DNA of 64,000 bases. Source: CAXBGS01 sp963975425 (GTDB lineage Bacteria > Planctomycetota > Planctomycetia > Pirellulales > Pirellulaceae). The stretch covers positions 284,930 to 348,929 of the forward strand of contig CAXBGS010000008.1 of the NCBI GenBank assembly GCA_963975425.1, given 5' to 3'. Position numbers and translations under genes: made by a program. Shown in pieces: positions 34,643-44,149 of this stretch. Below the pieces are notes generated by a model. That model searched no databases, was not told the origin of the DNA, and was given only the letters and a program-made list of their open reading frames with translations. How positions within the stretch are numbered: the first letter of the stretch is position 1; each line of letters begins with the position of its first letter.

Positions 34643-36088
34643 ATGACTGTGTCCACCTCGACTTTTCCATTGCCGCCCAGCACAACCCCACCGGACGCAT
34701 CGGCGATGCCCATCGGTCGGTCTATGCCTTCCGGTCCGACCGTGGGCAAGTGGTTGTTATCCCGGCCGTTGATGCCGTCGATCTGTTTCGTCCTGGTCAT
34801 GTTTGCATCACTGTGCAATACGATCGATTTAGAAATGGGACCCAAAACGGGCGAGGAGCAGATCGGGTTGGACTTTCAAGTCGGCCTCAAGCTGGCGATC
34901 GCGATGTGCTGCGCAATGATTGGATGTTGGGGTCTGATTCAAAGCCCAAGAGTGCGCCGCGCCTTTGAAAGCTTGCCGGGTGCGACGCTATTCGCATTGG
35001 CGATCGTGTTGATGGTCACGGCGTCGGTGGCGATTGATTCCGTGGCGACGCAGTGCCGCGTCGCCGCACTCGTGAACTTTGGCTATTTGCTATTTGTCCC
35101 GACGGCGTTGTCGGTGCTGGGATGGCGCACGATGGCCAAATCCATCCTGTGCGGATTAGCAGTTTATGTGGTTGCCGCGTGGACGATTTATTTGGCTATC
35201 CCTGAAATGGGCGTTTTTCAAGAGCAACTCGGTGACGACACGGCAATCGCCAGGATGGGCGGACTTGGTCATCCCAACGCAGTCGCCCGCATTGGCGTGC
35301 TGACGGTTCTGCTGAGTGTAAGTTTGATGCGTCGCAACCCCATCGAGTCAAACGCTTCGCGTCAACGCGGCTCGGCGATCAAAAGTATGGGCATGTATTG
35401 CCTGATTGCCCTGGCCCTCGGGATCACCGCTGCAGCGATCAGCCGAACAGCGATCGCCGCAGGAATTCTGGCGTTGATGTTCTTGCTGTCGGATCGCTTA
35501 TTCACGCGCGCGGGCATCACTTGGGTGTTGTCGGGAATGGTTCTCGGTATCGGCGTGGTGTTGGCGGCGTTGATGTTTGCCGGGGGCGGCGGCGCGATCA
35601 GTGACAAACTGCTTTCGGCCGGAACCAAAACAGGGGAAATCGAAGAAATCGCGTCGATCACCGGGCGCACCGAGATTTGGGCGGAAACGATTCGGCTGAT
35701 CCGCGAGCGTCCGATCACCGGATACGGCCTGAACAGCGCACCGATTTTGTTGGAAGACTACTCTCAGCATGCTCACAATATGCTGCTGCACGTGACGCTA
35801 TCGGGTGGACTTTTCGCGGGGGCTTTGGTGCTGGCCTTGTTGCTGTGGACGATGGCGTTGGGAATTTGCTCGTCAGAGCCGCTGATTCGAGCGATTGCCG
35901 CATTCATTTTGCTCAGCGGGCTGGTCGAGGACACGGCCCTGGACACGTTCGCATCGCCAGCGACCATTCTGTGGCTGATGATCCTCCTGTATCGGCCACT
36001 TAAGGCAGGGCTAAAACTTGCCAGATCGCCAATCGATTCAGAAGGCGAAACACCGTATAATGGGGAGCTTTCCCGCCTGCCCCCCTAG
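34643..36088 (+). CDS. O-antigen ligase/polymerase-like membrane protein
   Basis: A 481-residue polytopic protein with about ten to twelve helices and a Wzy_C-type region. GRTEIWAETIRLIRERPITG, followed by GYGLNS and later QHAHNMLLHVTLSGG, matches the large periplasmic loop of O-antigen ligase family proteins. A polar Ser/Thr/Pro N-terminus (about 45 residues) precedes the first helix. It probably joins or polymerises a surface glycan. A flippase (42372) and a glycosyltransferase (60644) elsewhere in the window are not in the same operon. It ends 13 bp before the FGE-like gene. Confidence 0.82.
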   Translation: MTVSTSTFPLPPSTTPPDASAMPIGRSMPSGPTVGKWLLSRPLMPSICFVLVMFASLCNTIDLEMGPKTGEEQIGLDFQVGLKLAIAMCCAMIGCWGLIQSPRVRRAFESLPGATLFALAIVLMVTASVAIDSVATQCRVAALVNFGYLLFVPTALSVLGWRTMAKSILCGLAVYVVAAWTIYLAIPEMGVFQEQLGDDTAIARMGGLGHPNAVARIGVLTVLLSVSLMRRNPIESNASRQRGSAIKSMGMYCLIALALGITAAAISRTAIAAGILALMFLLSDRLFTRAGITWVLSGMVLGIGVVLAALMFAGGGGAISDKLLSAGTKTGEIEEIASITGRTEIWAETIRLIRERPITGYGLNSAPILLEDYSQHAHNMLLHVTLSGGLFAGALVLALLLWTMALGICSSEPLIRAIAAFILLSGLVEDTALDTFASPATILWLMILLYRPLKAGLKLARSPIDSEGETPYNGELSRLPP

Positions 36089-36101
36089 TCGATTCGATTG
36101 C

Positions 36102-37304
36102 ATGAAACCATTGCCTAAACTTCTGCTGCCGTTGGTATGCTTTGCTGTTGCTGCCGCATTTCCGTCATCGTCGTGCCTCGCCGACGCGTCCACTGCGACG
36201 AAAACGCCTGGAATTGCCGATCAAGAACCAGCCGACGGGCCTTCGGTCAAGGTCGACGGCGGCTTCATGGTCCCCTACGTGGCCACGATTCCAGGGACCG
36301 ATATCACGTTCGAAATGATTCCAATCCCCGGCGGCACCTACAAAATGGGCAGCCCCGAGAGCGAAGCCGACCGCAATGACGACGAAGGCCCTCAGATTGA
36401 GGTTGTAGTGGACCCGATGTGGGTCGCAAAGACCGAAGTCACATGGCGCCAATATCAAGAGTACATGAAACTGTACGCGGTTTTTAAAGACTTCGAAGCC
36501 AAGGGCGAGCGAAAAGTCACCGACGAAAACAGGGCCGATGCAATCACCGCACCGACCGAGCTTTACGATTCGTCATTCACCTATGAATACGGCGAAGAAC
36601 CCGAACTTCCCGCCGTGACGATGACCCAATACTCGGCCCAGCAATACACCAAATGGCTTAGCCTGATCAGCGGCGTGCAGTACCGATTGCCGACCGAAGC
36701 CGAGTGGGAATACGCCGCACGCGGCGGAACAACCACCGCGTACAGCTGGGGCGACGACGCCGACGATATCGACGATTACGCTTGGTATTTTGACAATGCC
36801 GACACGACCCCCGAAGTCGGGCTGAAGAAGCCCAACCCGTTCGGCCTGCACGATATGCATGGCTGCGTCGCCGAGTGGACCGTCAACCAATACGACGAAG
36901 CAGGTTACGAGGTCTACCAAGACAAACAGCCCATCAATGCGACCGAGGCCGTTGTTTGGCCCGAGATCGCAACGAACTGTGTCGTTCGAGGTGGCTCGTG
37001 GGAAAACGATCCGCCGGAATTACGCAGCGCATCGCGACTGGCATCTGACGACGAAGAGTGGAAGGGTGAGGACCCGAACTTTCCACGCAGTCCTTGGTGG
37101 TTCACTAGTGATCCAGCCCGCGGTGTCGGATTCCGAATCTTTCGTTCGTACCAACCTTTACCGCGCGACACGATCACCAAATTTTGGGAAGCAAGTGCCG
37201 AAGACGCGATTGCCGACATCGATTCACGTTTGATCGGCGGCCGTGGCGGGCTCGGCTGGGTTGACCCAACCCTTCCCGACGCGGTGAAAGAAAACTCCAA
37301 GTAG
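36102..37304 (+). CDS. Secreted FGE/SUMF1-domain protein
   Basis: A 400-residue protein. ATG 36102 begins a signal peptide (MKPLPKLLLPLVCFAVAAAF, Ala cleavage near CLADA). From residue 65 it has a formylglycine-generating-enzyme-like domain: MIPIPGGTYKMGSPESEAD, KTEVTWRQYQEY, RLPTEAEWEYAARGG, WTVNQYD, and VVRGGSWENDPPELRSASR. I do not see the paired active-site cysteines of true FGE, so it is likely a binding or structural member of the family rather than a sulfatase activator. Planctomycetes have many such paralogues. A strong terminator follows. Confidence 0.85.
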   Translation: MKPLPKLLLPLVCFAVAAAFPSSSCLADASTATKTPGIADQEPADGPSVKVDGGFMVPYVATIPGTDITFEMIPIPGGTYKMGSPESEADRNDDEGPQIEVVVDPMWVAKTEVTWRQYQEYMKLYAVFKDFEAKGERKVTDENRADAITAPTELYDSSFTYEYGEEPELPAVTMTQYSAQQYTKWLSLISGVQYRLPTEAEWEYAARGGTTTAYSWGDDADDIDDYAWYFDNADTTPEVGLKKPNPFGLHDMHGCVAEWTVNQYDEAGYEVYQDKQPINATEAVVWPEIATNCVVRGGSWENDPPELRSASRLASDDEEWKGEDPNFPRSPWWFTSDPARGVGFRIFRSYQPLPRDTITKFWEASAEDAIADIDSRLIGGRGGLGWVDPTLPDAVKENSK

Positions 37305-37329
37305 TTCGATCGCCCCCACCAAACGTCTT

Positions 37330-37355
37330 GGCCGGGAATCGATCCCGGCCTTTTT
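37330..37355 (+). terminator. Intrinsic terminator after the FGE-like gene
   Basis: GGCCGGGA (37330-37337) pairs with TCCCGGCC (37343-37350), loop ATCGA, followed by TTTTT. It ends the 34.6-37.3 kb unit and isolates asd. Confidence 0.88.
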
Positions 37356-37445
37356 GCTAGAGCCACACATGCCCGGCAACCGCTTTGGGCATCTCGATGC
37401 AAACGAAATTTAAGTCCACCACACTCTTTCTCGATTATCAGAACC

Positions 37446-38471
37446 GTGTACGAAACTATTGCCTTGGTTGGCGCCACCGGCGCTGTCGGCCGTATCGTTT
37501 TGGAACAACTCGCCCAGCGAAAGTTTCCCTACAAACGAATCAAACTGCTGGCATCAGAACGTTCAGCCGGTCGAGAAATCCGATTCGATGGCAAATCACA
37601 CACGATCGAATTGCTAGAACCCGATGCGTTCAAGAACGTCGACCTGGTCATCGCCAGCACCCCGGATGAGGTCTCGGCGGAGTTTGCCCCCTGGGCCGTG
37701 AAAGCGGGCGCCGTCGTGGTCGACGAAAGTGGTTATTGGCGGATGGATCCGAAAGTCCCGCTGATCGTTCCCGAAGTCAATCCGGACGCGGTTGACCAAC
37801 ACGAAGGCATCATCGCCAGCCCGAACTGCAGCACGACACAGATGGTTGTCGCCCTGGCGCCGTTGCATCGCGCCGCACGTGTTCGCCGCGTTGTCGTTAG
37901 CACTTATCAAGCGACCAGCGGCGCTGGTTTGGCTGGTAATGAAGAACTCAATGACAGCACACGCGGTGAGCTGGCCGGACAAACGCATTTGCCCAAGACG
38001 TTTCAGCATCCCATTGGCTTCAACCTGATTCCGCAAATCGGGTCCGAAAAGTACCAGGGATACACCAGCGAAGAAATGAAGATGGTGTATGAGACCCAAA
38101 AAATCATGGGCGATGACGAGATCCAAGTCTGCCCGACATGCGTGCGTGTTCCCGTCGCGATCGGACACAGCGAATCGATCTTGGTTGAAACCGAACGACC
38201 GTTGTCGGTGGACGAAGCCAAACGTTTATTCGCCGATGCCGACGGCGTCACGGTGATTGACGACTTGAGCAAGCATGAATACCCGATGCCGCGCGACTGT
38301 GATGGCAAAGACGATGTTTTTGTCGGTCGTATCCGTCAAGACATCAGCGGCGGCAACGGAATTTCGTTCTGGTGTGTTAGCGATAACCTGCGCAAGGGTG
38401 CCGCAACCAACGCCGTGCAAATCGCCGAGCTATTGGTCAAGCGCGCCGCAACCGTCGGCGCCAAGTCATAG
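37446..38471 (+). CDS. asd: Aspartate-semialdehyde dehydrogenase
   Basis: Asd (341 residues, GTG start at 37446) reduces aspartyl phosphate to the semialdehyde, feeding lysine/diaminopimelate, threonine and methionine synthesis. The NADP loop VGATGAVGR is at the extreme N-terminus, which fixes the start. Catalytic Cys is C128 in SPNCSTTQ. Substrate-binding elements (YQATSGAGLAG, VCPTCVRVPV) are present. It lies 41 bp upstream of truA and is probably co-transcribed with it. Confidence 0.95.
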   Translation: MYETIALVGATGAVGRIVLEQLAQRKFPYKRIKLLASERSAGREIRFDGKSHTIELLEPDAFKNVDLVIASTPDEVSAEFAPWAVKAGAVVVDESGYWRMDPKVPLIVPEVNPDAVDQHEGIIASPNCSTTQMVVALAPLHRAARVRRVVVSTYQATSGAGLAGNEELNDSTRGELAGQTHLPKTFQHPIGFNLIPQIGSEKYQGYTSEEMKMVYETQKIMGDDEIQVCPTCVRVPVAIGHSESILVETERPLSVDEAKRLFADADGVTVIDDLSKHEYPMPRDCDGKDDVFVGRIRQDISGGNGISFWCVSDNLRKGAATNAVQIAELLVKRAATVGAKS

Positions 38472-38512
38472 CGAGTGCAACAGAACCGTTCCTGGCAAAC
38501 GCGGCGGCTCCC

Positions 38513-39325
38513 TTGAATCGCACCTTCAAGCTAACGGTCGCGTACGACGGAACGGACTTTGCCGGCTGGCAAGTCCAACCGGGCCAACAGACGATCCAGG
38601 GACGAATCCAGAGGGCGATCGAACGCTTGACCGGCGCCCACGTACCGGTCGTGGGCAGCGGCCGAACCGATGCCGGCGTTCATGCACTCGCGCAAGTGGC
38701 AAGCTGCACGTTGCCACAGTGGACGGGCACCGCCAAAAACTTGGCGAGCGCCATCAATACCAAGCTGCCCGATTCGATTGCGATCACCGATGCTATCGAT
38801 GCGCCCGATGGCTTTCACGCGATCCGCGATGCCGTATCGAAAAGATATCGCTACCAGATACGAATCGGCGGCGGCCGCGATGTGTTCGATCACCGCTATC
38901 GCTTGTTGATTCGATACAGGGTCGATGTCGAACAGATGCGGGCCGCCGCACAGCGAATCGTCGGCACGTTGGACTTTGCCAGTTTCCAGGCTTCCGGTGC
39001 GGTGCGTCAATCGACAGTGCGGACGGTGTCGTGCTGTGAAATCCTCGCCGATCCGCCGACTGGCGATAGCACCGCTATCCAAGCACCCAAGCTAATGTCG
39101 ATCGAGATCCAAGCGGACGGATTTCTCTACAACATGGTTCGCAACATCGTGGGGACATTGATCGAAGTCGGGCGTGGAAAATATTCTCCCGAATGGATCG
39201 ATAAAGTGATCGAAGCGAAAAATCGTGACATCGCCGGGCCGACCGCGCCGGCGCATGGTTTGTTTCTAAAGGAGGTGCACTATGCACCCTTTAGAAACAC
39301 CTCAAGCGAAGCTGCAAGCGCATAG
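38513..39325 (+). CDS. truA: tRNA pseudouridine(38-40) synthase
   Basis: TruA (270 residues, TTG start at 38513) converts uridines 38-40 in the anticodon stem-loop of tRNAs. The start gives the family N-terminus NRTFKLTVAYDGTDFAGWQ. Catalytic Asp is D53 in GSGRTDAGVHALAQVA. The C-terminal block FLYNMVRNIVGTLIEVG is also diagnostic. It is of normal length. No strong ribosome-binding site is seen, as for many genes here. Confidence 0.95.
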   Translation: MNRTFKLTVAYDGTDFAGWQVQPGQQTIQGRIQRAIERLTGAHVPVVGSGRTDAGVHALAQVASCTLPQWTGTAKNLASAINTKLPDSIAITDAIDAPDGFHAIRDAVSKRYRYQIRIGGGRDVFDHRYRLLIRYRVDVEQMRAAAQRIVGTLDFASFQASGAVRQSTVRTVSCCEILADPPTGDSTAIQAPKLMSIEIQADGFLYNMVRNIVGTLIEVGRGKYSPEWIDKVIEAKNRDIAGPTAPAHGLFLKEVHYAPFRNTSSEAASA

Positions 39326-39555
39326 CCATCGCGATGCAAAAAGCCTTCATCACAAACGTTGCACGAGCTTCATCGAATCTTCATCACGTCGTGACGATTA
39401 CACGCTGAATTGACGGCGCAAATCCAAACTTCAAACCTTCGCGGCTTCAAAGTCGATTGCTAGACTAGTGATCGACGATGAAATCCATTCTTGCAAATAC
39501 CGCGTCACATCGGCGATCATCCGATCACCGTTGTCCTCCCATTCCCAGAGCCGTC

Positions 39556-41073
39556 ATGACCGGCAATTCCACCACCACCAGTTCGCCGATACTGGACGAA
39601 GCATCACGCTCGTTCGTGCGCCGGGCGCTGTCGGCTGGTCTGGTCCAATTGGATGACGTCAAAAAAGTCGTCGCATCGCTGCTGGCCGAAAGCGATGCCT
39701 TCACGCCCGAGCGACTTGCAAAAGGCTTAAAGGGCGCCGACCTGTTGACTCCTTGGCAAGCTCAAAAGTTGCTCGCCGGAAAAAGCAAAGGCTTCTATCT
39801 CGGCAGCTATCGACTGCTCCGCCCGCTGGGTAAAGGCGGCATGGGCGTCGTGTACTTGGGTGAACACCATGTGATGAAGCGTTTGATGGCGCTCAAAATC
39901 TTGCCATCGGACGCGCTGCGAGACGCACGACGAATTGAGCAATTCAAAGAAGAAGCGCGTGCATCGGCACAACTCGACCATCCAAACATTGTGCGGGCCG
40001 TTGATTTTGCCGAAGCCAGCGGAACCCTATACATCGTGATGGAGTTTGTTGACGGAATTGATTTGCACTGTGCCGTCCAGCGTGACGGAGTGATGTCGGT
40101 TCCGATCGCACTTGATGCGATGATTCAGTCGACACAAGGCTTGGTCCACGCACATGAACGTGGCATCATTCACCGTGACATCAAGCCGTCGAACTTGCTG
40201 CTAAGGACTGATGGCGTTGTCAAAGTCAGCGACCTGGGACTGGCTCGCATCGGTTGGACCGCTGCGGATGACCCCAGTTCGAAGAACCGTTTGATGGGTA
40301 CCGCCGACTTTGTCGCGCCCGAACAAGCGATCAACAGTAAAACGGTCGACGCCCGCGCCGACATTTATTCTCTCGGATGTACTTTATTCTTTCTGTTGAC
40401 CGGCAAGTCGCCGTTCTCAGGTGCGACAACGGCGCAGCGTTTGGCAAAACATCAGACCGAACCGACACCCGATGTTCGCAAGTATCGTGCGGATTGCCCT
40501 GCGGCAGTCGCCGAACTGACGATGCGCATGATGGCAAAGCGCCCCGAAGATCGGCCCAATTCCGCGGCGGAATTGCTGACCCGATTGAAACGAGTTGCGG
40601 CCTTGGTTGGCGGCAAGCCAAATACCGGGTTAAGCGAAATCGCGTCGGCGCGCGACACGATGATCGACGCGACGGTTTATCAAGCAACGATCGATGATTC
40701 ATCACTCTCGTCCGACGGCGAAGTCCCATTGATCGTTGCGGAAGTCGATGAGTTGGACTTTGACAGCCTGCCGGCGACACCCTTGCCGGCGGCGATCCCT
40801 CAATCGCCACTGGGACGAGGCCCGTTGACCAACGCTGCGCCGCTGAGCAAACCGGGCGGATCCAAGCGAAAGGCGCCGGCGAAGCCATCGGACATCGCGG
40901 CAGGGCACCAACAATTGCTGCTGGGCATTGGATTATCGCTGGCGGCATGTGCATTGATCGCAGCACTCGGCACGGCGGTCTATACGTTGATGCGCCCCAT
41001 GCAAGAAACGCAGCAGAAGATCAAAGCACTTGAGCAGGGGAAAGATGGGCAAAACTACATAATCCTCAAGTGA
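39556..41073 (+). CDS. Membrane-anchored Hanks-type Ser/Thr protein kinase
   Basis: A 505-residue kinase. ATG 39556 (MTGNSTTTSS) is preferred over 39478. The N-terminal ~85 residues form a helical domain found before many planctomycete kinases (ADLLTPWQAQKLLAGKSKGF). The kinase core is intact: Gly loop LGKGGMGVVYLG, Lys in MALKILPSD, H206-R-D208 (HRDIKPSN), DLG in the activation loop start, and APEQ. A polar linker (about 370-450) leads to one C-terminal membrane helix (about 454-478) and a short tail. The next gene encodes an FHA phosphothreonine-binding protein, a plausible partner. Confidence 0.9.
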   Translation: MTGNSTTTSSPILDEASRSFVRRALSAGLVQLDDVKKVVASLLAESDAFTPERLAKGLKGADLLTPWQAQKLLAGKSKGFYLGSYRLLRPLGKGGMGVVYLGEHHVMKRLMALKILPSDALRDARRIEQFKEEARASAQLDHPNIVRAVDFAEASGTLYIVMEFVDGIDLHCAVQRDGVMSVPIALDAMIQSTQGLVHAHERGIIHRDIKPSNLLLRTDGVVKVSDLGLARIGWTAADDPSSKNRLMGTADFVAPEQAINSKTVDARADIYSLGCTLFFLLTGKSPFSGATTAQRLAKHQTEPTPDVRKYRADCPAAVAELTMRMMAKRPEDRPNSAAELLTRLKRVAALVGGKPNTGLSEIASARDTMIDATVYQATIDDSSLSSDGEVPLIVAEVDELDFDSLPATPLPAAIPQSPLGRGPLTNAAPLSKPGGSKRKAPAKPSDIAAGHQQLLLGIGLSLAACALIAALGTAVYTLMRPMQETQQKIKALEQGKDGQNYIILK

Positions 41074-41279
41074 GGTTTCCCGATCAAAGGATCGATAGGC
41101 ACCCCCATTAAAAGTAATGACCGACCGAGGCAACGGGTCACAGGAATTTCTGCGAGAGCCCGGTTCGGTCACACATCAACGAATGTTCCGCCGCAAGACA
41201 TCCGGTTCTGACGGTGATCGATCATACGGCGTTGGGTGATGGTCCATGTTCAACGTGCATATAGATCTAAACCTTACGT

Positions 41280-42362
41280 ATGAGTATGCTCACGCAAGTT
41301 GAATTTCGATCCGACCGACGTCAGGTTGCGAACTCAGCTGTACGCTTGAGTTCCGCAGGCATGTTAAAAAATTGTTTTCCGCGCGTTCAAACTCCAACAG
41401 TTGTCCCGACTCCATCAGTGCCTTCAACTGAATTCGAGCCGATAGATGTCGAGTTGATCTTGGCGACGGGAAGTCGAGCCGGGCTCGCGGCGTCGATCAT
41501 GGATGGTTATTACATGATTGGGCGCCACGCCGACTGTCAAATCCGCCCCAAAACGCGATCGGTCAGCCGCCGGCATTGTGTTGTGTTTCGCGAAAACGCG
41601 ACCTTCCGAGTTCTGGACTTGGAAAGCACGTCGGGAACCAAGATCAACCACGAACGGATCGAACCGAAAAAGTGGTGTGATCTGAAAGATGGCGACGTGC
41701 TGAGCTGCGGAAAAATCTGTTTTCAAGTATCCATTCGTTCGAGAGTCCACTTGCCAACGCTTTCGCAAGAATCTGCCCCCACTCAAGTCAATGGTCGAAC
41801 GTCGCCCGCCGAGCCCGCCGCAGACCCGCACACCGCCGGCGAGATGGTTACCGGTGAGGCATGGCAGGCCTTTGACATTGCCGACTTCCTGGAATCCCAA
41901 GACGACGCAGATCGCGAGCAGCGTTACGACAAGATTCGCCAATCACAAGCCGCACGCGAGGCGCGCGAGGCGGCTGAGGAATTCGACGAGTTCGACACGG
42001 AAATGTTGGACTCAAGCGACTTGAGTGTGTACGAAGACACGCCGATTGAAACCGATGAAAATACGTCAACGAGTCTGCGAGATTCGGTCGCACAAGCGCA
42101 GCACATCCGACGACAGGACTCATCAGAAACCTCGGCAACCCCAGCAACCAGCGGGACACCGGATCGTGCTGCAACGTCGGCCCGCCGAGTCCCGGGTGCA
42201 GGGATCGGCCAAAGGATCGCGACGATATTTTCCGGCGATATGGCTCGAACCAAGTTGATTGTCGCCTTTGTCGTCGCGTTGACCATCATCGGCTTCGTCG
42301 CGTCTCAGGCCTTTGAGTTTGCCACCGGTCCGCCCGTTCGCGTCATCGACGATCTCGATTAA
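41280..42362 (+). CDS. FHA-domain protein with C-terminal membrane helix
   Basis: A 360-residue protein. The FHA domain (about 55-150) shows the core residues GRHADCQI, SVSRRHC and the loop STSGTKINHERI, which read phosphothreonine peptides. An acidic, Ser/Thr-rich region follows (about 160-310) with helical stretches (AAREAREAAEEFDEF). A single membrane helix near the end (about 325-345) anchors it. Start ATG 41280 is uncertain, and an internal ATG at 41361 is possible. It lies 206 bp after the kinase and 9 bp before the flippase, suggesting phosphorylation-linked control of surface polysaccharide export, an inference from order. Confidence 0.82.
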   Translation: MSMLTQVEFRSDRRQVANSAVRLSSAGMLKNCFPRVQTPTVVPTPSVPSTEFEPIDVELILATGSRAGLAASIMDGYYMIGRHADCQIRPKTRSVSRRHCVVFRENATFRVLDLESTSGTKINHERIEPKKWCDLKDGDVLSCGKICFQVSIRSRVHLPTLSQESAPTQVNGRTSPAEPAADPHTAGEMVTGEAWQAFDIADFLESQDDADREQRYDKIRQSQAAREAREAAEEFDEFDTEMLDSSDLSVYEDTPIETDENTSTSLRDSVAQAQHIRRQDSSETSATPATSGTPDRAATSARRVPGAGIGQRIATIFSGDMARTKLIVAFVVALTIIGFVASQAFEFATGPPVRVIDDLD

Positions 42363-42371
42363 TCTGGGGCG

Positions 42372-43796
42372 ATGCCTCAAGACCCGTTGCCCGATCCGAC
42401 TTTCAAAGATCCCAGCGAGGAACACCTCGCGATCGACGAATCGACAAACGCTGGGCGAATCGATACCTACGGTGTCTCACTGATCGAAGCGCCTGATCTC
42501 AGCCGAGGTCCGAGGGTCAACGAGCCGGATGACGGCCTGCTGAAATCGAACCACCAGCGATGGCAGTTCGTCCACACCGTTACGGTCTCGTTCGCAGTTG
42601 TCCTGCTGCAAATGGCACAAGGCATCCTGCTGGCCCGGTTATTGGGCGCCGTGGGCCGCGGCGAATACGCAACATCGGTGCTTTATATGCAGATGCTGCT
42701 GTATGTCGGATTGCTCGGCGGCATCGAAGTGGTGTGCCGTCGCGCGGCCGACGCATCGATAGAAAAACTTAGCTTGCGTCGTGCTGCGTTGTGGTTGGGG
42801 TTAACAACCGGCGCGATCACGACCTTGATCTGCGTTGCGTTATGCCTGACGGCGCTGCCGGCCGAAAAACGATACTTGATGCCGATGGCGATTGTCTGTT
42901 CGCTTAGCATCGTTGGCCAGCACGTCATGCTGATCATGACAGCGGTCGATCGCGGCAGTGGAGCGTTCGGCGCCTACAATGTTCGCCGGATCATCGCGGC
43001 TGCTGCGTTTCCGGCATTACTGTTGGTAACGGCATCGACATTCGAAATCAATTTGGAAATCACGTGTTGGCTGTTTGTGGCCGCTTCGTTGATTTCAATG
43101 GCCGCATGTTTGTCTGGTGTCGATTCGCCGTTCCGCCGCGAGAGCGAACCGAGTGTGCCGACCTTACTGAAAGAAGGACGGCCGTATGCATTCTCGATGA
43201 TTGCAACAGATTTATTCGAACGACTCGATTTGCTGCTGGTGTTGTGGCTCGTCCCCTTATTGCAACAAGGTTTCTATGCGGCGATGGTTCCAGTCGTGTA
43301 TCCCTTGACAGTGATCCCCAATACGCTGGGTTTGTTTCTGTTCAACGCCGGTGCCAATCGCCGTCAAAAACTTTCGACCCAAGACATTCATCGAATCCTG
43401 GGATCTTCGATTGCTATCCAGAGTGCGATCACCGTTGTGTTTTGGTTACTGATCGGCCCTGTCGTCCGGTTTCTATACGGCGACGAATTTGCCCCTGCGG
43501 TGGAGTTCGCAATGTGGCTGGCACCGGTGTCGGCCATCAAAGGAATACTGCAGGGGTTGGACAGCTATGTGAAAGGCCGTGGAAGACCGCTTGCGCCGAT
43601 TCGCTGCCGCATCGCCGCCGCCTTCGTGATGCTGGTCGTGACTTGGCTACTGATCGATCAACAAGGCGCGATAGCGGTTGCAATCGCTGCACTTGTCGGC
43701 CAATTGGTGTGCCTCGTTTGGCTTTCTGCAATCGTCTACAGCGACGTTCATAACGCAGCCCCACCCGCGGTTTCGAACGACCGACCACGCGAATAA
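42372..43796 (+). CDS. Polysaccharide flippase (Wzx/MOP-type) membrane protein
   Basis: A 474-residue protein with about twelve to fourteen helices, of the MurJ/Wzx (MOP) flippase fold. After a ~55-residue polar N-terminus the first helices contain VVLLQMAQGILLARLLGAVGRGEYAT, the usual entry motif of polysaccharide transporters (split here by the first loop). It probably flips lipid-linked glycans to the outer leaflet. It follows the FHA gene by 9 bp. No glycosyltransferases are adjacent, so it is not part of a full biosynthesis cluster here. Confidence 0.83.
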   Translation: MPQDPLPDPTFKDPSEEHLAIDESTNAGRIDTYGVSLIEAPDLSRGPRVNEPDDGLLKSNHQRWQFVHTVTVSFAVVLLQMAQGILLARLLGAVGRGEYATSVLYMQMLLYVGLLGGIEVVCRRAADASIEKLSLRRAALWLGLTTGAITTLICVALCLTALPAEKRYLMPMAIVCSLSIVGQHVMLIMTAVDRGSGAFGAYNVRRIIAAAAFPALLLVTASTFEINLEITCWLFVAASLISMAACLSGVDSPFRRESEPSVPTLLKEGRPYAFSMIATDLFERLDLLLVLWLVPLLQQGFYAAMVPVVYPLTVIPNTLGLFLFNAGANRRQKLSTQDIHRILGSSIAIQSAITVVFWLLIGPVVRFLYGDEFAPAVEFAMWLAPVSAIKGILQGLDSYVKGRGRPLAPIRCRIAAAFVMLVVTWLLIDQQGAIAVAIAALVGQLVCLVWLSAIVYSDVHNAAPPAVSNDRPRE

Positions 43797-44149
43797 CAAT
43801 CAAGTGAGTCCGCGCAATGTGCACGTCATCCGTTTCGCCGATAGCGATACTGGGCGGCACCCTAAACAACGTCAATCGCGTTGGCAAACGCAACAATCGT
43901 CACCCGAATCCGAGTCCATGGATTTTGCGAGCGTTGACAAATTAGAATTCAGGTTACGCTATGGTCGCAGATCGTTGCCCGATCGGCCTTACCGGATCAA
44001 CCGTATCGCATCGGCCTTACCGGATCAGCCGTATCGGATCAGCTTGGGCGGACCGGCTAGATTTTCGGTGACACCTCTGCGTTATCCCCTACTTTCCCTG
44101 CGCTGCATTCGGCTCCGTTGGCAGTTCACATTTTGATGGAACGGCGTCA
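43797..44149. other. Intergenic region with a 28-bp direct repeat
   Basis: A 353-bp gap between the flippase and the NYN gene. The only structure I see is a direct repeat: CGGCCTTACCGGATC begins at 43984 and again at 44012, with units 28 bp long (then a partial third copy near 44040). No gene is supported. Confidence 0.65.
43984..44039. repeat. 28-bp tandem duplication
   Basis: Two units (43984-44011 and 44012-44039) differ at about two positions (CAACC/CAGCC, CGCAT/CGGAT). A short third fragment CAGCTTGG follows. It is non-coding. Confidence 0.8.
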
